DNA of 64,000 nucleotides from Chamaelirium japonicum (taxonomy: Eukaryota > Streptophyta > Magnoliopsida > Liliales > Melanthiaceae): positions 21,691,512-21,755,511 of the forward strand of contig OX393552.1 of NCBI GenBank assembly GCA_947650365.1. Reading direction: 5' to 3'. Below are positions 13,031 to 26,818 of the stretch, piece by piece; the stretch's first letter is position 1, and each line of letters begins with the position of its first letter. The position numbers and the translations under genes were made by a program. Under the pieces are notes generated by a model. It searched no databases and was not told the DNA's origin. It saw only the letters and a program-made list of their open reading frames with translations.

Positions 13031-13504
13031 TAGGGGTGGCAATCCTTGATCCGACCCGCCAACCCGACCCGAAAGTAGCGGGTTTGGGTTTGGCCTAAAC
13101 GGGTTCGAGTCATAAATGACTCGACCCAATTGACCCGTTTATTTAATGGATCGGGTTCGGGTTTGCACTTATAACCCGATTGTCTCGACTTGACCCATTT
13201 ACGAAATGGGTCGTGTCAACCTGACCCGACCCGACCCGAACCAACCCAACCCAACCCAATCAAACCCGGCCCAATTCGACCTGTCTTGACCCAACCCGAC
13301 AGGTTTACATGGGTTCTGTTGAGCCAACCCGACCTGACCTGTTTAGCAAACGGGTTAAACGGGTCAGGTCGGGTCAACCCGTTTATTAGACGGGTTAGGT
13401 TTGGGTTTAAGTTTTTGATCAGTTTATTAAACGGGTCGGGTTCGGGTTAGGTGTTTTGCCCTTATACCTATGTCTCAACCCGACCCGACCCATTGTCAAC
13501 CCTA
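13031..13504. mobile_element. hAT-type MITE with perfect 8-bp target duplication
   Basis: The element starts TAGGGGTGGCAAT and ends with the complement of TAGGGTTGACAAT. It is flanked on both sides by atttggat (13023-13030 and 13505-13512), an exact 8-bp duplication diagnostic of hAT transposition. The interior is an irregular run of cccgacccg/cgggttcggg words in both orientations. It has no coding capacity. The perfect duplication suggests a rather recent insertion. Confidence 0.88.
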
Positions 13505-13744
13505 ATTTGGATAAACCAAGTGAAGTTATTCGTTTGAACTCCAATCCCTCTAACCAACCCAACATTAGGTTAAACCCCTCTTTTTAAAAAAAATCCTGAG
13601 AACACCCTCACCTCCTCTCTCGATCAGCCATGGCAGAGGCGACAGACTTGAGCAGCGAAGGCGGAGGCGAGCACGAGCGATAGAGGTGAAGACGGCAGCG
13701 GTGGCAGGGGGGTCGGTTTAGATTTGGGGTTTTTCAGTCTAGGA

Positions 13745-15716
13745 TGTTGTAGCTCGTGTGTCCTTAGCGTGGATTTTCTATATTAACATTAATAAAGATG
13801 GCTTTGGTTATTGCTTTAATTAGAATACTACTCTGGTGTATAATAATACTCATATAATAAAAGGACCTTAGGGAACATAGTAGGCCACTGAGACGCATGG
13901 AGGATCCATGCTTGGGAGACCCAGTGGACCAGTTCTGTGTAGACCTATAACTAGTTCACAGCTTAGGTGATGACGGTCGCTTCACCGAGAACAAGCTGTT
14001 GGCAGGTAGAGGATGTGGTGAAGTCTCCACCACGGGAACGTAGGATTCCCATTCACCTGACCAAGCACGATGATCGTGTTGAACAGGAACCAAGACGGTG
14101 CACAGTTAGTGATTCAGACACTGGTGTATAAACCGTCTTACTACTATAGATAATCTGTCCTTAACCCTGAGGGACCATGATCACTGGGCCAACCAGTTGT
14201 GTGGTGCTTTGATGTGCCAACGTGTGCGGACCTTCCATAGTCCAATACCACGGTGCGTTGGGTTACCCGGCTGGCGCTTGAGTGACATGTAATCCCTACA
14301 GGTTATCCGACGTCCAGTGATGGATGGGTGCGTTTTAATGAGTCAATCTATCCACACAGTTAACCCAGTCCTGGTGGTTGTCAGTATGACTGACAATGTT
14401 CCGGATGCTAGGCATAGCACCGGAAGGTGTGTGGTGTTATAGATGACAAGTCATCAAACCCTAGTCAGATGATCGATCGGGATCTGACGGTGCTCCCCAC
14501 CGCCCGAGTCGTATCATGGCACCAGTAATAGGAGGGACTAAGGATTATCGGAGTATAGTAGAGAACAGGGTTACGAGGGAGTAACATAAGTTTAGGATCA
14601 CTAGAGTTCAACTCGCGTCGCACTTTGGGTGGCTACGCGGGTTAATCGGATTAGGGCTGATTAACGGAACTTTCGGTGTGTCACCGGAACAGTTAATCAG
14701 GGATCCGGTTGGAGCTAGAGATCCCGAACCCTGAAGGTTCCACCCTGTCGTTGCGTATAGGAATTGTTCCCCGACCTAGTTGGATACGTTGGATGCAAAG
14801 TAACGCAATGGAGCGCAAGCCCGGAGCCAAAGAACCTAATTCACATGTGTTACGGGTCGTAGGGGTATTTTGGTAAATACTGAAATATGGCTCAGAACAT
14901 ATTGAATATGGATCTTAGAATGAGCGGAATAATTCCAGGAGCTCATAGGCGCTGACGGAACTCGATTCCGAGTAGCGCACCTCACTCAGTCTCTCTTTCA
15001 GTTTTTCGCTTTTCGTGAAGGGCGTTTTCGTCCAGGCTTCACGATAGACACCCGGAATCCCTAAAAACCGCCCCCCCCCCCCCCCCCCCCCCCTTATCGC
15101 TATCCACCTAGGGGCCGGCCCAAGCCTCCTTGGAGCCATGGGAGACTGACCCTATATAGGAATAGGGAGGGGGAGGGGCCGGCCCGATGGTTCTACTCCC
15201 TCTCCTCCAAAAATCCGACCCCTTTAGCCTCCTCCTTTGTGGTTTCGGCCAAGGAAAAGAGAGGAAGAAGAAGGGAGAAGGAAGAGGAAGGAAGGAGAAG
15301 GAATAAAGGAGAAAGAGGAGGAGAAAATCTCGCGGCTCGCCATCGTCTTCGCAACGGATTCCTCCGTCGGCTCGTAATCCCTGCACTCAGAGACGGGATT
15401 TCGAGGATTCTTCAATTCGCAAAGGACAAAGTGCTATCCGACAGTTTCCCTTGCGATTCCAGTGCGGTTCTTCATCGTTCCGTCGTCTCCGGATCATAGA
15501 TCCAAAAAGGTATGATGATTCTAAACACCTAACTAGATGCATGCATGTCTTCCGTAGATCGTAGTATGCCTCTAGGGTGTCCGCACATATGCTAAGATCA
15601 TAGATTTGCATGTAAATTGTTTTGTAGAATTAAGTGCAATGAAACATACACCGGATGATCTTCGGATCTTTCTTTTGCTTCCGCTGCGACTCTGATTAGC
15701 GGATCCAATTCCAACA
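13745..15716 (+). mobile_element. Solo LTR, about 1.97 kb
   Basis: The unit begins TGTTGTAGCTCG and ends GGATCCAATTCCAACA, the TG...CA form of a plant LTR. The 5-mer tagga occurs immediately outside both ends (13740-13744 and 15717-15721), an exact target duplication. A TATA-like ccctatatagg lies at about 15151-15161 and the 3' third is purine-rich leader-like sequence. No internal domains flank it, so it is what remains after LTR-LTR recombination. Superfamily is not settled. Confidence 0.85.
15071..15093. repeat. Poly-C tract of 23 bases inside the solo LTR
   Basis: A pure run of C (G on the other strand) occurs shortly before the TATA-like motif. Such a run can be length-variable and is also a place where sequencing may err. 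Confidence 0.9.
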
Positions 15717-15721
15717 TAGGA

Positions 15722-16329
15722 TTCATCCCATGACTTCTAGATCTTAGTTTAGGAAGGTTTGATTAACTCCGGCGACGGTGGAGGGGGGGGGGTACGTTAG
15801 GTCTGGCAGGGGGGGTCCATTAGGTCTGGCGACCAGGGGGGAGCGTGGCTTAAGATGAGTAGCAGTAAAGCATAAATTAAAAGTAAGATAAGGTACATTT
15901 TCGTCCACGAGGGTCTGAGCTCAAATGAAAAGAATGCTGGGATTGCAGCTTAAAACCATATCCTAAAAAGGACTTTTCACAAAGTCCCTCTAAATTTTAA
16001 TCTCAATTTGCTTGTACATTTTACAAGGTACTTGGTATGTGTACTTCCTTTTTACTCTGGAAGGACCCCACGGTAGGTGCATCGCCTGGGTAGGGCTAAT
16101 CCGAACTCGACATGATCTGATCAGAGCTCTGATAGGGTTGGATGGCTGGGTTAGGGTTAAGGTCTCAGGTTCAACCCGAACCCACCCGACATATAATCAC
16201 AGCGGTGGATGTCGCACGTGGTCATCGTCACCCGATATCGCCGGCCGTCAGATCCTATGATAGAAAAGAGGAGGAAGAATGAATGGTACGTCGAGTCCCT
16301 AGTCAGGGAGCACAACGTCTCAGCCAACA
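15722..16329. other. Intergenic; short G-rich runs, no gene seen
   Basis: Two G-rich stretches with the repeated phrase gttaggtctggc lie at about 15780-15845. A block near 16090-16195 carries gggttagggttaagg and cccgaacccacccgac words like those in the hAT MITE ends, probably a decayed relative. No conserved coding sequence was recognised. Confidence 0.4.
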
Positions 16330-18915
16330 TTTTTTTTTAGTCGATAAAGTACTATCTATTAACACAACCAAACCAACCAACTACAATAGGAACCAATTCA
16401 AAAACCTACAGCAACCAAAGAACAAAAAACTAACCCAACTCGGTCAGGGTCAAAAAAATTTCAGGGATAATAAATCAATTGTGTGTCCTGGATAGTGATC
16501 GCCCTGAGAGGAGGAGGGATGTTCCTGTATGCGCAGAAAAAGATACGGGTCGTCTTTATTGCAAACACACAAAGATTATAGATGCCGGGACCCGAGGACT
16601 CGGGGGTAGTGAGCCGGGTGCGGCGAATATTCGATCAGGAGATTGTGACAGAGATCCTCTGGAGGGTCCCTTTGATCCGCATCTCCACGTGATATTCGTG
16701 CGAGAGCTCTGAAGGGGTTGCCCAAGACAGAGGTCTTTACAGGGTGAGGGTTTTTTTGAGAGGCTAAGGAGTATCCACCGTTGCTTTTTATCCCTTCCGT
16801 GCTTCGCGCTTTCTCGGCTAGGGGTTTTTGGCTTCGTTCCTCAGTCTTCGTGTCTTCCTCGATCCTTGCTAGACCTTGGCGTCCTTGATCGTCGGTTCGC
16901 GGTGTGGATCGTGCTTTTGGCGTCGGCATTGGCTTTGGCTTTCGGCTTTGGCTTTTCTTTGGCGTGGCTCTGGCTTTTGCTTTGCTTTGGCCCTTGCGCT
17001 TGAACTTAGACGGGGGGAGACTTGCGATGCTTTCGTTCTTCCGGAATTCTCGTCGTATCGGCTAGAACGTGCGGTGCTTTGCTCGTGACCGGCGTAGTTG
17101 CTTGGCTTTGGCACTTGCGTTGCTCTGGCGCAGGCTTTACCGGGGCTTTTGCTTTGGCCTTTTGCGTTGGCTTTTGCTTCGGCGTTGACCCGATCTTCTT
17201 CTCGAACGGCGATGGCTACTTCTTCAAGGATTCTTCCGGCTTCCTCAACGATTATGGCGTCGGCTTGACTTCTTCTCTTCTTCGGGCTTCTTTGGCGTGA
17301 TTGGAGTCGGAGGCTTTGCTTTGAAGACGACGGGTGTAGCGTCGGCTTTGCTTCTCTTCTTCTTCGGGCTTCTTTGACGTGATCGAAGTCGAAGGCTTTA
17401 CTTTTGAAGATGACGGGGGTAGCACCGATCTCCATGCGACGGTTGTAGCGTCGGCTTTGCTTTGAAGACGACGGGTGTAACGACACTTCGGGTGTTCCTC
17501 TCCAAGCTTTCTTCTTTGTGAATAGAGTGGGTGTTTGTCGAAGGCGACAGGGTGATGACGCTTCGGTCTTCTTCTCCGGGCTTTTGGGCTTGATCGGAGT
17601 TGAAGGCTTTGTTGGAGACGACAGGGTAGTGCCACTTCGATCTTCTTCTCTGGCCTTTGCTTTTGGCGTCTTCGGAGTCGAAGGGTTCTTCTTCTCCGAG
17701 CTTTCTTCTTCGTGCACAGAGTCGAAGGCTTGATCTTCTTGTGCAAGGGTCTTCACTTTGATGAGGACTTTCAATGGACTAAGCCGGGCCCGAAGGGATA
17801 GACTTGCTCGTGTCTCGTGAAGCCTTGGGTCGATGAAGAGCGCGTCTCCTCTTCTGCAGAGCTCCTTTGTTTTGTCTTCAGCTCTAGCTCCGACTCCTTC
17901 GACCCTTTGAGCCTTCCCCCTCCCCCTCTATTTATAGGTGAAGGGGGGAGGGGAGAGATATGGAAAGATTTATTTGAATCCCTTTAATATCTCTCCCATA
18001 ACTATCCAAGATTTTATCCTTCCATTGAAGAGGGGAATAAACCTTTATTTGCCTTCCTTTTCTGGCCAAGTAGTTATGGCTCAATCCTTTTTAAATTTAT
18101 TTGATTCTTGCACATAAAGTCGATGGCGACCCAGCTTCGTTTCTTGTCCGTCGGATCGAGGGATCGGCGCAGATGCACGCTTATGTAGACGTCATACTCA
18201 ACCTCCCCCGCGCATGGCGGTCTTTCTTTCCTTTTTCTTCTTTTCTTTCCTTTTCTTTTCTTTTCTTGCATGGCCGGCCACCCCTTAAGGGGTTCAGATT
18301 TCTAGAAGGAGGGCCGGGTGGGCCCCACTTGGGGATGGGCCCACTCGGCCTCTTGTTTGGAGCGGGTCGGGTCCAGTTTGCCCCCCCTGAGTCGGTGCAT
18401 GCGAGTCGAGTTCGGGTCTGGATCCGAGTGTGTGTCGGGTTTGCCTCCGAACTAGCGCATGCGAGTCGGGTTCGAGTCCGGGCGTTTGCCTCCGGGTCGG
18501 TGTATGCGAGTCGGGTCCGGGTCCGAGTGCGTGTCGAATTTACCTCCGAATTAGTGCATGCAAGTCGGGTTCGAGTTAGACACAATTTATGTGTCTACAG
18601 TTCCATTGTTTGATTTGGATCCCTTCCAGCTGATGACTTGTCCTAGCCAACCAATCAGCAGCTATGTTAGCTTCTCAGAACATATGCAACCACCGAGCTC
18701 TGGGGAGACGCAGAATAAGAGCTTGGCATTCGCGAATCAAAGCATCAGTTTGTATTCATCCGGATAGGCGCTGCATGGTCACTAGCGAGTCATCTTCAAT
18801 CAAGATAGAGTAAGAAGGGAAGTGGGATAAAAATGTTCGTAGTCCACGGAATAGAGCGAACTCCTCTGCAAGCAGGACTAAAGAAGAGAATAAGGGGAAC
18901 GAACTGGACAAAAGA
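16330..18915 (-). mobile_element. LINE 3' end with RNase H fragment and poly-A tail, split by a solo LTR
   Basis: On the minus strand 18910-18640 reads like an RNase H domain of a plant non-LTR element: AEEFALFRGLRTFL, then ILIEDDSLVTM, LIRECQALILRLPR and ANIAADWLARTSHQLEG. Two in-frame stops interrupt it. After the solo LTR insertion the reading continues briefly at 16520-16450, followed by a T/G-rich 3' UTR and a poly-A tail (plus-strand T run 16330-16338) just after tactttatcgact. The 5' part is missing, as in most LINE copies. Target duplications were not identified. Confidence 0.65.
16526..18599 (-). mobile_element. Solo LTR, about 2.07 kb, inserted in the LINE
   Basis: Read on the minus strand it starts TGTAGACACATAAATTG at 18599 and ends TTTTTCTGCGCATACA at 16526. 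The 5-mer gttcc flanks both sides exactly (16521-16525 and 18600-18604). A TATA box TATAAATAG lies at about 17928-17936. Downstream of it is an imperfect tandem array (about 17250-17640) built of gaagacgacgggtgtag-like phrases, which gives long but meaningless open frames. The same family recurs at 26819-28863. Confidence 0.87.
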
Positions 18916-19057
18916 ACCTGGCCAATTTATAGGGTTGATAGTTGATATGGGCTTCAATGTGCTGATTGTTTGATCTTTCGTCTTATTTCATTCTTTCTTC
19001 TTTCTCTAATGCCACTAGACAATGTGTCTGCTCTGCTATGAAGACAATTTATTTAAT

Positions 19058-19404
19058 GGCAAATTATGAAAAACCTCCCCTAAACTATACGCGTCATTTC
19101 ATATTGGCTTCTTAATTATTTTTTTTCAAACAATTTAATCGCTGAACTATGCTCCGTCTACATTTAGCCCCCTCCATAAATTTTATTCGGAAAATATTCT
19201 TGTCCTAGTAAGCATAAATTAAATATTTTAAAACAATTTTGAGTCTTATTGAAAATTAATAAGGATATTTTCAGAATAAAAAATTGATGGAGGCGGCTAA
19301 ATACACACGGAACATAGTTCAGGATTCAAATTATTCAAAAAAATAATTAAGTGACCAATATGAAATGAGGTGTACAGTTCAGGGGAGGCTTTTACAAATT
19401 ACCC
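19058..19404. mobile_element. Mutator-type MITE forming a long hairpin
   Basis: Both ends share an inverted repeat: the left arm GGCAAATTATGAAAAACCTC and the right arm, read in complement, GGGTAATTTGTAAAAGCCTC, continuing for about 160 bases of imperfect pairing (cctccataaattttattc on one arm, cctccatcaattttttatt on the other). The 10-mer tttatttaat lies directly outside both ends (19048-19057 and 19405-19414), fitting the 9-10 bp duplication of Mutator-like elements. Almost the whole 347 bp can fold back. It has no coding capacity. Confidence 0.82.
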
Positions 19405-19414
19405 TTTATTTAAT

Positions 19415-20717
19415 GGTACAATAAAGAGGCTAAAATTGTGTACATTTGTGTTATATCCATATGGACCATATGCAATAGGCTGTAATAATGTTGTTTCCGG
19501 AACCCAACCCAATCCGAACCAATTCGGGTTGGGTTAAGTTGTGTGCAATTCAGTACCGAAGTGGGACCCAAAACTATCTCAAGAACATGAGTTGAGTGGG
19601 TGCTCTGATGTGTCCTCGTTGCATGCACACCTAGAGGACAGGCTTACTTAGGTCCTAGAGATGATTTTTGACCGAACCCATGCACATTAGAGACAATTGT
19701 TCGTCTTACCATAACTAACCATTATTTGGAGAAAAATGATGTAAAAGAATCGTACAATTTGGTACCACGCCAAACCCATCTCCACCATCCATCTCATTTT
19801 CCTTGCATCCTAGTGATTGGAGCATTATACTAGGGGCCATGGGATGAACCCTAGGTGGATGCATGAGATCCACTTGAACAGGACCAGTCCTAGGAGCAGG
19901 CGAACGAGGCAGTCACCTAGAGCCCCCAATTTTTTACCCCAAGAGGGGGCCTACTTGGGCCACCTAGCAGGCTGGCACCATGATCTAGTACAATGGTCCC
20001 AATCTTCAAGGAAAATGTCATACTGCCAGCCCGCTTTGCCAACTTTCCGTTACCAACTTGACGTGGCATGATCAAAGCCGTTGATCTAAGTTCCTATTGT
20101 AAACTGGATTTTCTAAAGCACGAAGCAACAATAACTTATTAATTTTATTTTATCTTTTTGAGTTCTTGTAATGATTTCTTTACGATCTTAATCGGTGTAA
20201 GCAAGTTTTACTAATTATGTATATAAACAAATCGTGTGTGCGTACTTGAAAAAAATAAATTATAGATTTTTTTTTTTTTGTCTTTTAGTTTGGCGGGTTT
20301 CCCAAAAACTTTCAGGCAATAGGCCCACTTCGGATTCGGACTAATCCCTCCGGAAATGTGCACTGACCCACTCGGAAGTTTCATTGCATGAATATTAAAG
20401 GGGGGGCCCATTTTACGAGTTCCGTTAGGGCTCAAAAAACCTCAGGGCCGGCCCTGCACACACACATACAGAAGCAAACAAACAAGAAGATGCTGCCCAT
20501 TATTGAGGTAATCCAAGAACTGAAAACTGTGTACTGATCAGAAATTGGATTGATCCCTTCAGTAATGCCCATCATGCAGTGCATGTTGGGATGCACAGTG
20601 CAATGATGACCGTTTCTCAATGAGCAATTATTTTCAACACCAGCTAATCTCATAAATAGATCACCTGAGGACACTCTGTAGCTGATCTGTTGATAGCATA
20701 GCAACCTTCTAGTAGTA
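19415..20717. other. Intergenic, no gene recognised
   Basis: Holds a short self-complementary aacccaaccc...gggttgggtt block (about 19500-19537), a gatgaaccctagg word shared with the inverted repeat at 11.3/12.2 kb, and a poly-T run near 20268-20279. No conserved open frame is visible. Confidence 0.45.
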
Positions 20718-20877
20718 TTTTTTTTTTTATTGAGCAACCCACATCGTCTCGTCTGTGGGAGTGTTAAGGCAGTCCCCCAACCAGTTATTAATTCGATGCA
20801 AGCGGGAATCGATCCCAGGTCTCGGGTACCAACCCCCCCGAGACTTTACCAGCTCACCTAATTGGCACTTTCTTTGT
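20718..20877 (-). mobile_element. tRNA-derived SINE
   Basis: On the minus strand the sequence has an A-box-like TTAGGTGAGCTGG followed about 45 bases on by a B-box-like GGGATCGATTCCC, the internal Pol III promoter arrangement. It ends in a poly-A tail (plus-strand T run 20718-20727). Flanks agtagta (20711-20717) and agtagca (20878-20884) match at 6 of 7. It is not a functional tRNA gene, since a cloverleaf cannot be completed. Confidence 0.65.
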
Positions 20878-20895
20878 AGTAGCAGTCAAGGTCTT

Positions 20896-21290
20896 AAATG
20901 TTGGTTTTGATTGGTCAAAAAGGGGAATTTATCGTATTTTGGTCGAAAGTTGGTAGATTCTTTTTTGCTTTTTAAGGAAAGATTTTGGTGGAAGATTTCG
21001 ATCAAATTTCAACCGATTTCTATCAAATGTTGGTCTGGTATGAAAAAAAAAAAAAGGAATAGAGGTGAAATATTGAATTTTACACAAAAAAAAATATATG
21101 TAATTTTTCAGTGAAATCGTCTGATAAAAGAACAGAATGTTGGATTTTGGTAAAATGTTGGTCATTTCAACCGGCATGTCATCATGTCGGACCAAATTTT
21201 GGTAGCACTGAAACTTTGGACAAATTTCTATGTATGATCCTCCAAAAATAGACATATTTTGGTGATTTCATAAGAAATTTATTGACATTT
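20896..21290 (+). repeat. Unclassified dispersed repeat, copy A
   Basis: Shares ordered words with 53590-54027: ggtc-aaaaaggggaattt, tttttaaggaaa, gaatgttggatt, gtcgga-caaa-ttggta and acatattttggt-attt, in the same order and orientation over about 400 bp. It is T-rich with recurring ttttggtc/tttcggtc words. No terminal repeats, coding remnant or known family was recognised. Confidence 0.65.
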
Positions 21291-22484
21291 ATTCAACACA
21301 TACATTTTAGAGGTGGTCATCGACCATCCGATCGATCCAACATGGGCTATGCACCAAACCACATCAATCCCTCGGAAAAGAAAATAATATCAAAGCTCAC
21401 ACAAGGATAGATTTATATATGTAACAATCATGCACACCGCCTCTCTCGGTCACTATCAGAGGCACTTATCTCTCCACGTCAGCGCCCTCGCACATCATCA
21501 CAAGGTGACAAAGTTCTAAGAAGACCTTATGAGTTCAGACACCATTTGAGGTGCTTGTAACACTATAAACAAACAAGTATGATCAGCTTCAGATCAATTA
21601 TTCAAAGCTAAGACCTAACCATACAGGACAGGCAATAGAAGGTTCACATCAAGCCACCTAACTGTCCGTAACTTCAGACAAGGAGGCTGGGGTTCAATTG
21701 GAGGCCTACATAACCCTACAGCACCTGCATTTGTTTGTGAATGAATCCGACGGCATCGAGGTAAAAGGTGTCTTCGATGGTGCATTAGGTGGGCGTTAGA
21801 AGCACTAGACATCAATAATGATGATCGCAAGGATTAGCACGAAATGCATAATCTAGTCCGTCGATAAAAAGATGGTAAACTTAGATTGCATCCCACCACC
21901 TTTCGAATAATAACTTCATGGGGGAGAGATGATGTGGTGCACCACATTAAGATGAAACTCTAGATATACAACCAGGCATCTGCAATAGAAGGTCTAGGCA
22001 ATGAGTAGGCAGGTGGATGTTGTATAGGTCCTTTGACAGGGGATAATACTGAGAGTTTTGGCATATATAAAGGCACTAGTAATGCTCGTGCCGACAACGA
22101 CCGCTGCAGTAACCTCTGGCGTCAACACATACCTTCGGCGGAAACACCCGTCTCCGGCGGCTCTGCCTCGGCGGACTAGCGACCCCGATACCACCACCAC
22201 CAGCCACTATCGGGACAGTCGCCGCCACTTGAGTGGATGCCTTCGGCGGTAACACCAGGTTCCGGCAGCTCCGTCCCGGCGCACCGGTAACCCCAACACC
22301 ACCACCACCTGAAATTTCCTACTCATAGGGGTCCAATAGGGAGGTTCCCAGAGTACGGAGGGAATACTCGACCAAATAAAAATTTCACACACGATCATCT
22401 GCCCTTGCAGTACAATGCAAACAAGCTGATGGGTTACTCGTTTATGTTCGCTCGCTAACTACTTGCTCTCTTAAAAAAAAATTA
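21291..22484. repeat. Intergenic with 108-bp direct duplication
   Basis: A unit starting ccttcggcggnaacacc occurs at 22132 and 22240 in tandem, each ending in a (ccaccacca)-like run. Related ccttcggc words reappear at about 24450 and 24477. The remainder has no recognisable gene. Short open frames are low in complexity. Confidence 0.5.
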
Positions 22485-23631
22485 TGTTAGATGCAATGGG
22501 ATGTGCTCTTCTCTCCTCTCAAAGGTACAAGCACAAGTGAGGACCTAGAGAACCAACTACGTGCTAAGGGAATACACATTTATGGCTAAACAGAATAGTA
22601 AAGCACGCAACCAATTTTTACGTGGAAACTCCGAGACCGTGATCCCAAAAGTGCAAGTGATCCACTAAAAAAGGCGAATGTACAAAACTCCAGAACATTA
22701 CCTTGGTAGATCTGCTGCAATTCACAACCCAAACCTGATGCTTCCCACGAACAGGCATTCCATGAGTTGCTTAACCTAGCGCACAACTGTCACTCACAAT
22801 CCTCTGTAACCTCCTTTATGTAAATTGATGCTCTTCCCACCTCGGCCTCCTAAGCACCGCTAACTTTACACCCAACTTACAAATGCACATTGCAGGTTCT
22901 CAATCCATGAGGCACCAACCACCCTTTAGTAAAGGATGAACCCAAGGGTTCCACCCCACCAAATCAACAACGGTGGGAATCCTCCAAGGATTTGTCACCT
23001 CCAATTCCCTATGGGGGAACCTTCAAGCCAAAGTGAGATTTCGCCCAAGGGTATCCGACCCTCCATGGACTTGTCTTCCTCAATTCCCTATGAGGGGACC
23101 CTCAAGCCGTGGCAGAGGATTTACACGCTCAATACACATGAGCGGCCCATTACACATGGGTTTTAAGGACGGTTTGGAAGAAATTCGAAACCAATTCGGA
23201 AAGGGGATTCAACCGACGAAAACCTCCATCACAAGAGGGATGGGAAACCAAAGTGGTCCGAGTGGAAAACTGTATGGACCAACTTGAAGCCCTCGAGGAA
23301 GTGCACAAATGTCTCCAAAGAGTGGAGGAGCGATTCCCGCTTGCACTAGATGAAAACCTCGAGCGAAGGTGGAGGGGCGCAAAAGATTTTGCAAGAACTC
23401 TCCCACACAAACTCCAAAACGTTGACAAATGAAGAGAGAAGATAGCTATTTATAGGGCTGCAGAATCAGTACTGCGGTCCAGACCACTAAAGGCACAGTC
23501 CAGACCATAGTACCAGCCTACAATCCGAACATGGGTCAGGACCGTAATATGCATCTAGGCCTTACTCCTAATTCGGTCTTGACGATTGGATTTCGGTCCG
23601 GACCGCACAGTGGGGAAGTCCATCCCAACAC
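22485..23631 (-). mobile_element. Probable LTR, minus orientation, ends uncertain
   Basis: On the minus strand the block starts TGTTGGGATGGACTTCC at 23631, has TATAAATAG at about 23450 and could end ATTGCATCTAACA at 22485, giving TGTT...AACA ends. Inside it is the phrase tttttacgtggaaactcc, common in plant LTR leaders. No target duplication was found, so the left end is provisional. Confidence 0.4.
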
Positions 23632-25799
<2,168 letters not shown>

Positions 25800-26480
25800 G
25801 ATCATGTTACTTCGCTGTCGGGATCATGTGCACGCTTCAGAAAGACGTGCGCACGATCCAAAGCGTGCACACGGCCCATTTAGTGCACACGATCCAGAGT
25901 TTGTTAAGATACGCTAGATTCTCCGGATCATATCTTAAATGTCCGGATAAATAGGATCTGAGTTGCCATGTCAACAATCGTGCGGACGACCTTGGTCGTG
26001 AGCACGATGTGCTGATCATGTGAATGACTTGGAAGGATCTGTGAATGACCTGGAGGAATTTTTATACCATTTTCCTCCAAATCGTCCGTACGATCCCTAG
26101 ATCGTGTGCACGGTGGGTTCAACCTGTTAGTTTACTATGGATTTACCTTGTTTTGAGCTGGACTTTTGGGCACTCATCACTAGGTTTAACAATTGGCTAT
26201 ATATAGACTGGCTCCCATTTATTAAGGCATCTCTCTCACACCCTAGAATCATTTTTCCTTGCTGTAGGATTCCTTGAGCTACCAAATTGGCTAGTTGAGA
26301 GAGAAATCTAGAGGAAGAAGCCCTTATTCTTCTTGAATCATCTCCTTGATCACTTGATAAGCTTCTTCCCCTAGCTATCTGCAGACAGGCTTTTCATCCT
26401 TCACTCTCCTTTCTTTTTTCTTTTCCCACCACTTGTGATCTCGGTGGAGGGTCGCCGAGCAGCAACCAATTAGTTCAACA
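25800..26480 (+). mobile_element. Copia-type LTR remnant followed by a primer-binding-site-like sequence
   Basis: The block holds several near-palindromic gatcgtgtgcacg/gtgcacacgatcc words, a TATA-like ctatatatag at 26198 and ends TTAGTTCAACA at 26480. It is followed by attggtatca, close to the TGGTATCAGAGC primer site for tRNA-Met. The 5' end is not defined (26125 or further left) and no gag follows. Fossil, broken. Confidence 0.45.
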
Positions 26481-26818
26481 ATTGGTATCACTTGTTCAAA
26501 TAAATTTGGATCCCAATTCTACAAACCTATTATCATAAACACATTAAATTAGATGATACGATTAATAGGATCCCAAGAGTGAGATGTGTACTTGTAGCAA
26601 TGCAAACCAGCATGCCCTTTGTGTGAAAGTGATGATTTTCATGTAGTACCTACTATTACTAAGTTGTTCTTCAAAGAAATTGATTCTCAGGCATAATGCA
26701 CTCAGAAAAGGAAAACATTATGTTTCTCCCCATAAAGTATTGATTATTAGGAAACAAGCATCCTAGCCAGGGGAGAAAATGTAATGATCCATATGAGCCA
26801 TGCTACCACCTTGAACGT

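Noticed and set aside
16869-17774. 301-aa Lys/Arg/Ser-rich minus-strand open frame
   Set aside because: It lies wholly in the R/U5 part of a solo LTR and reads an imperfect minisatellite.
20718-20877. tRNA gene on the minus strand
   Set aside because: A- and B-box-like motifs are present, but no cloverleaf can be made and a poly-A tail follows; a SINE explains it.
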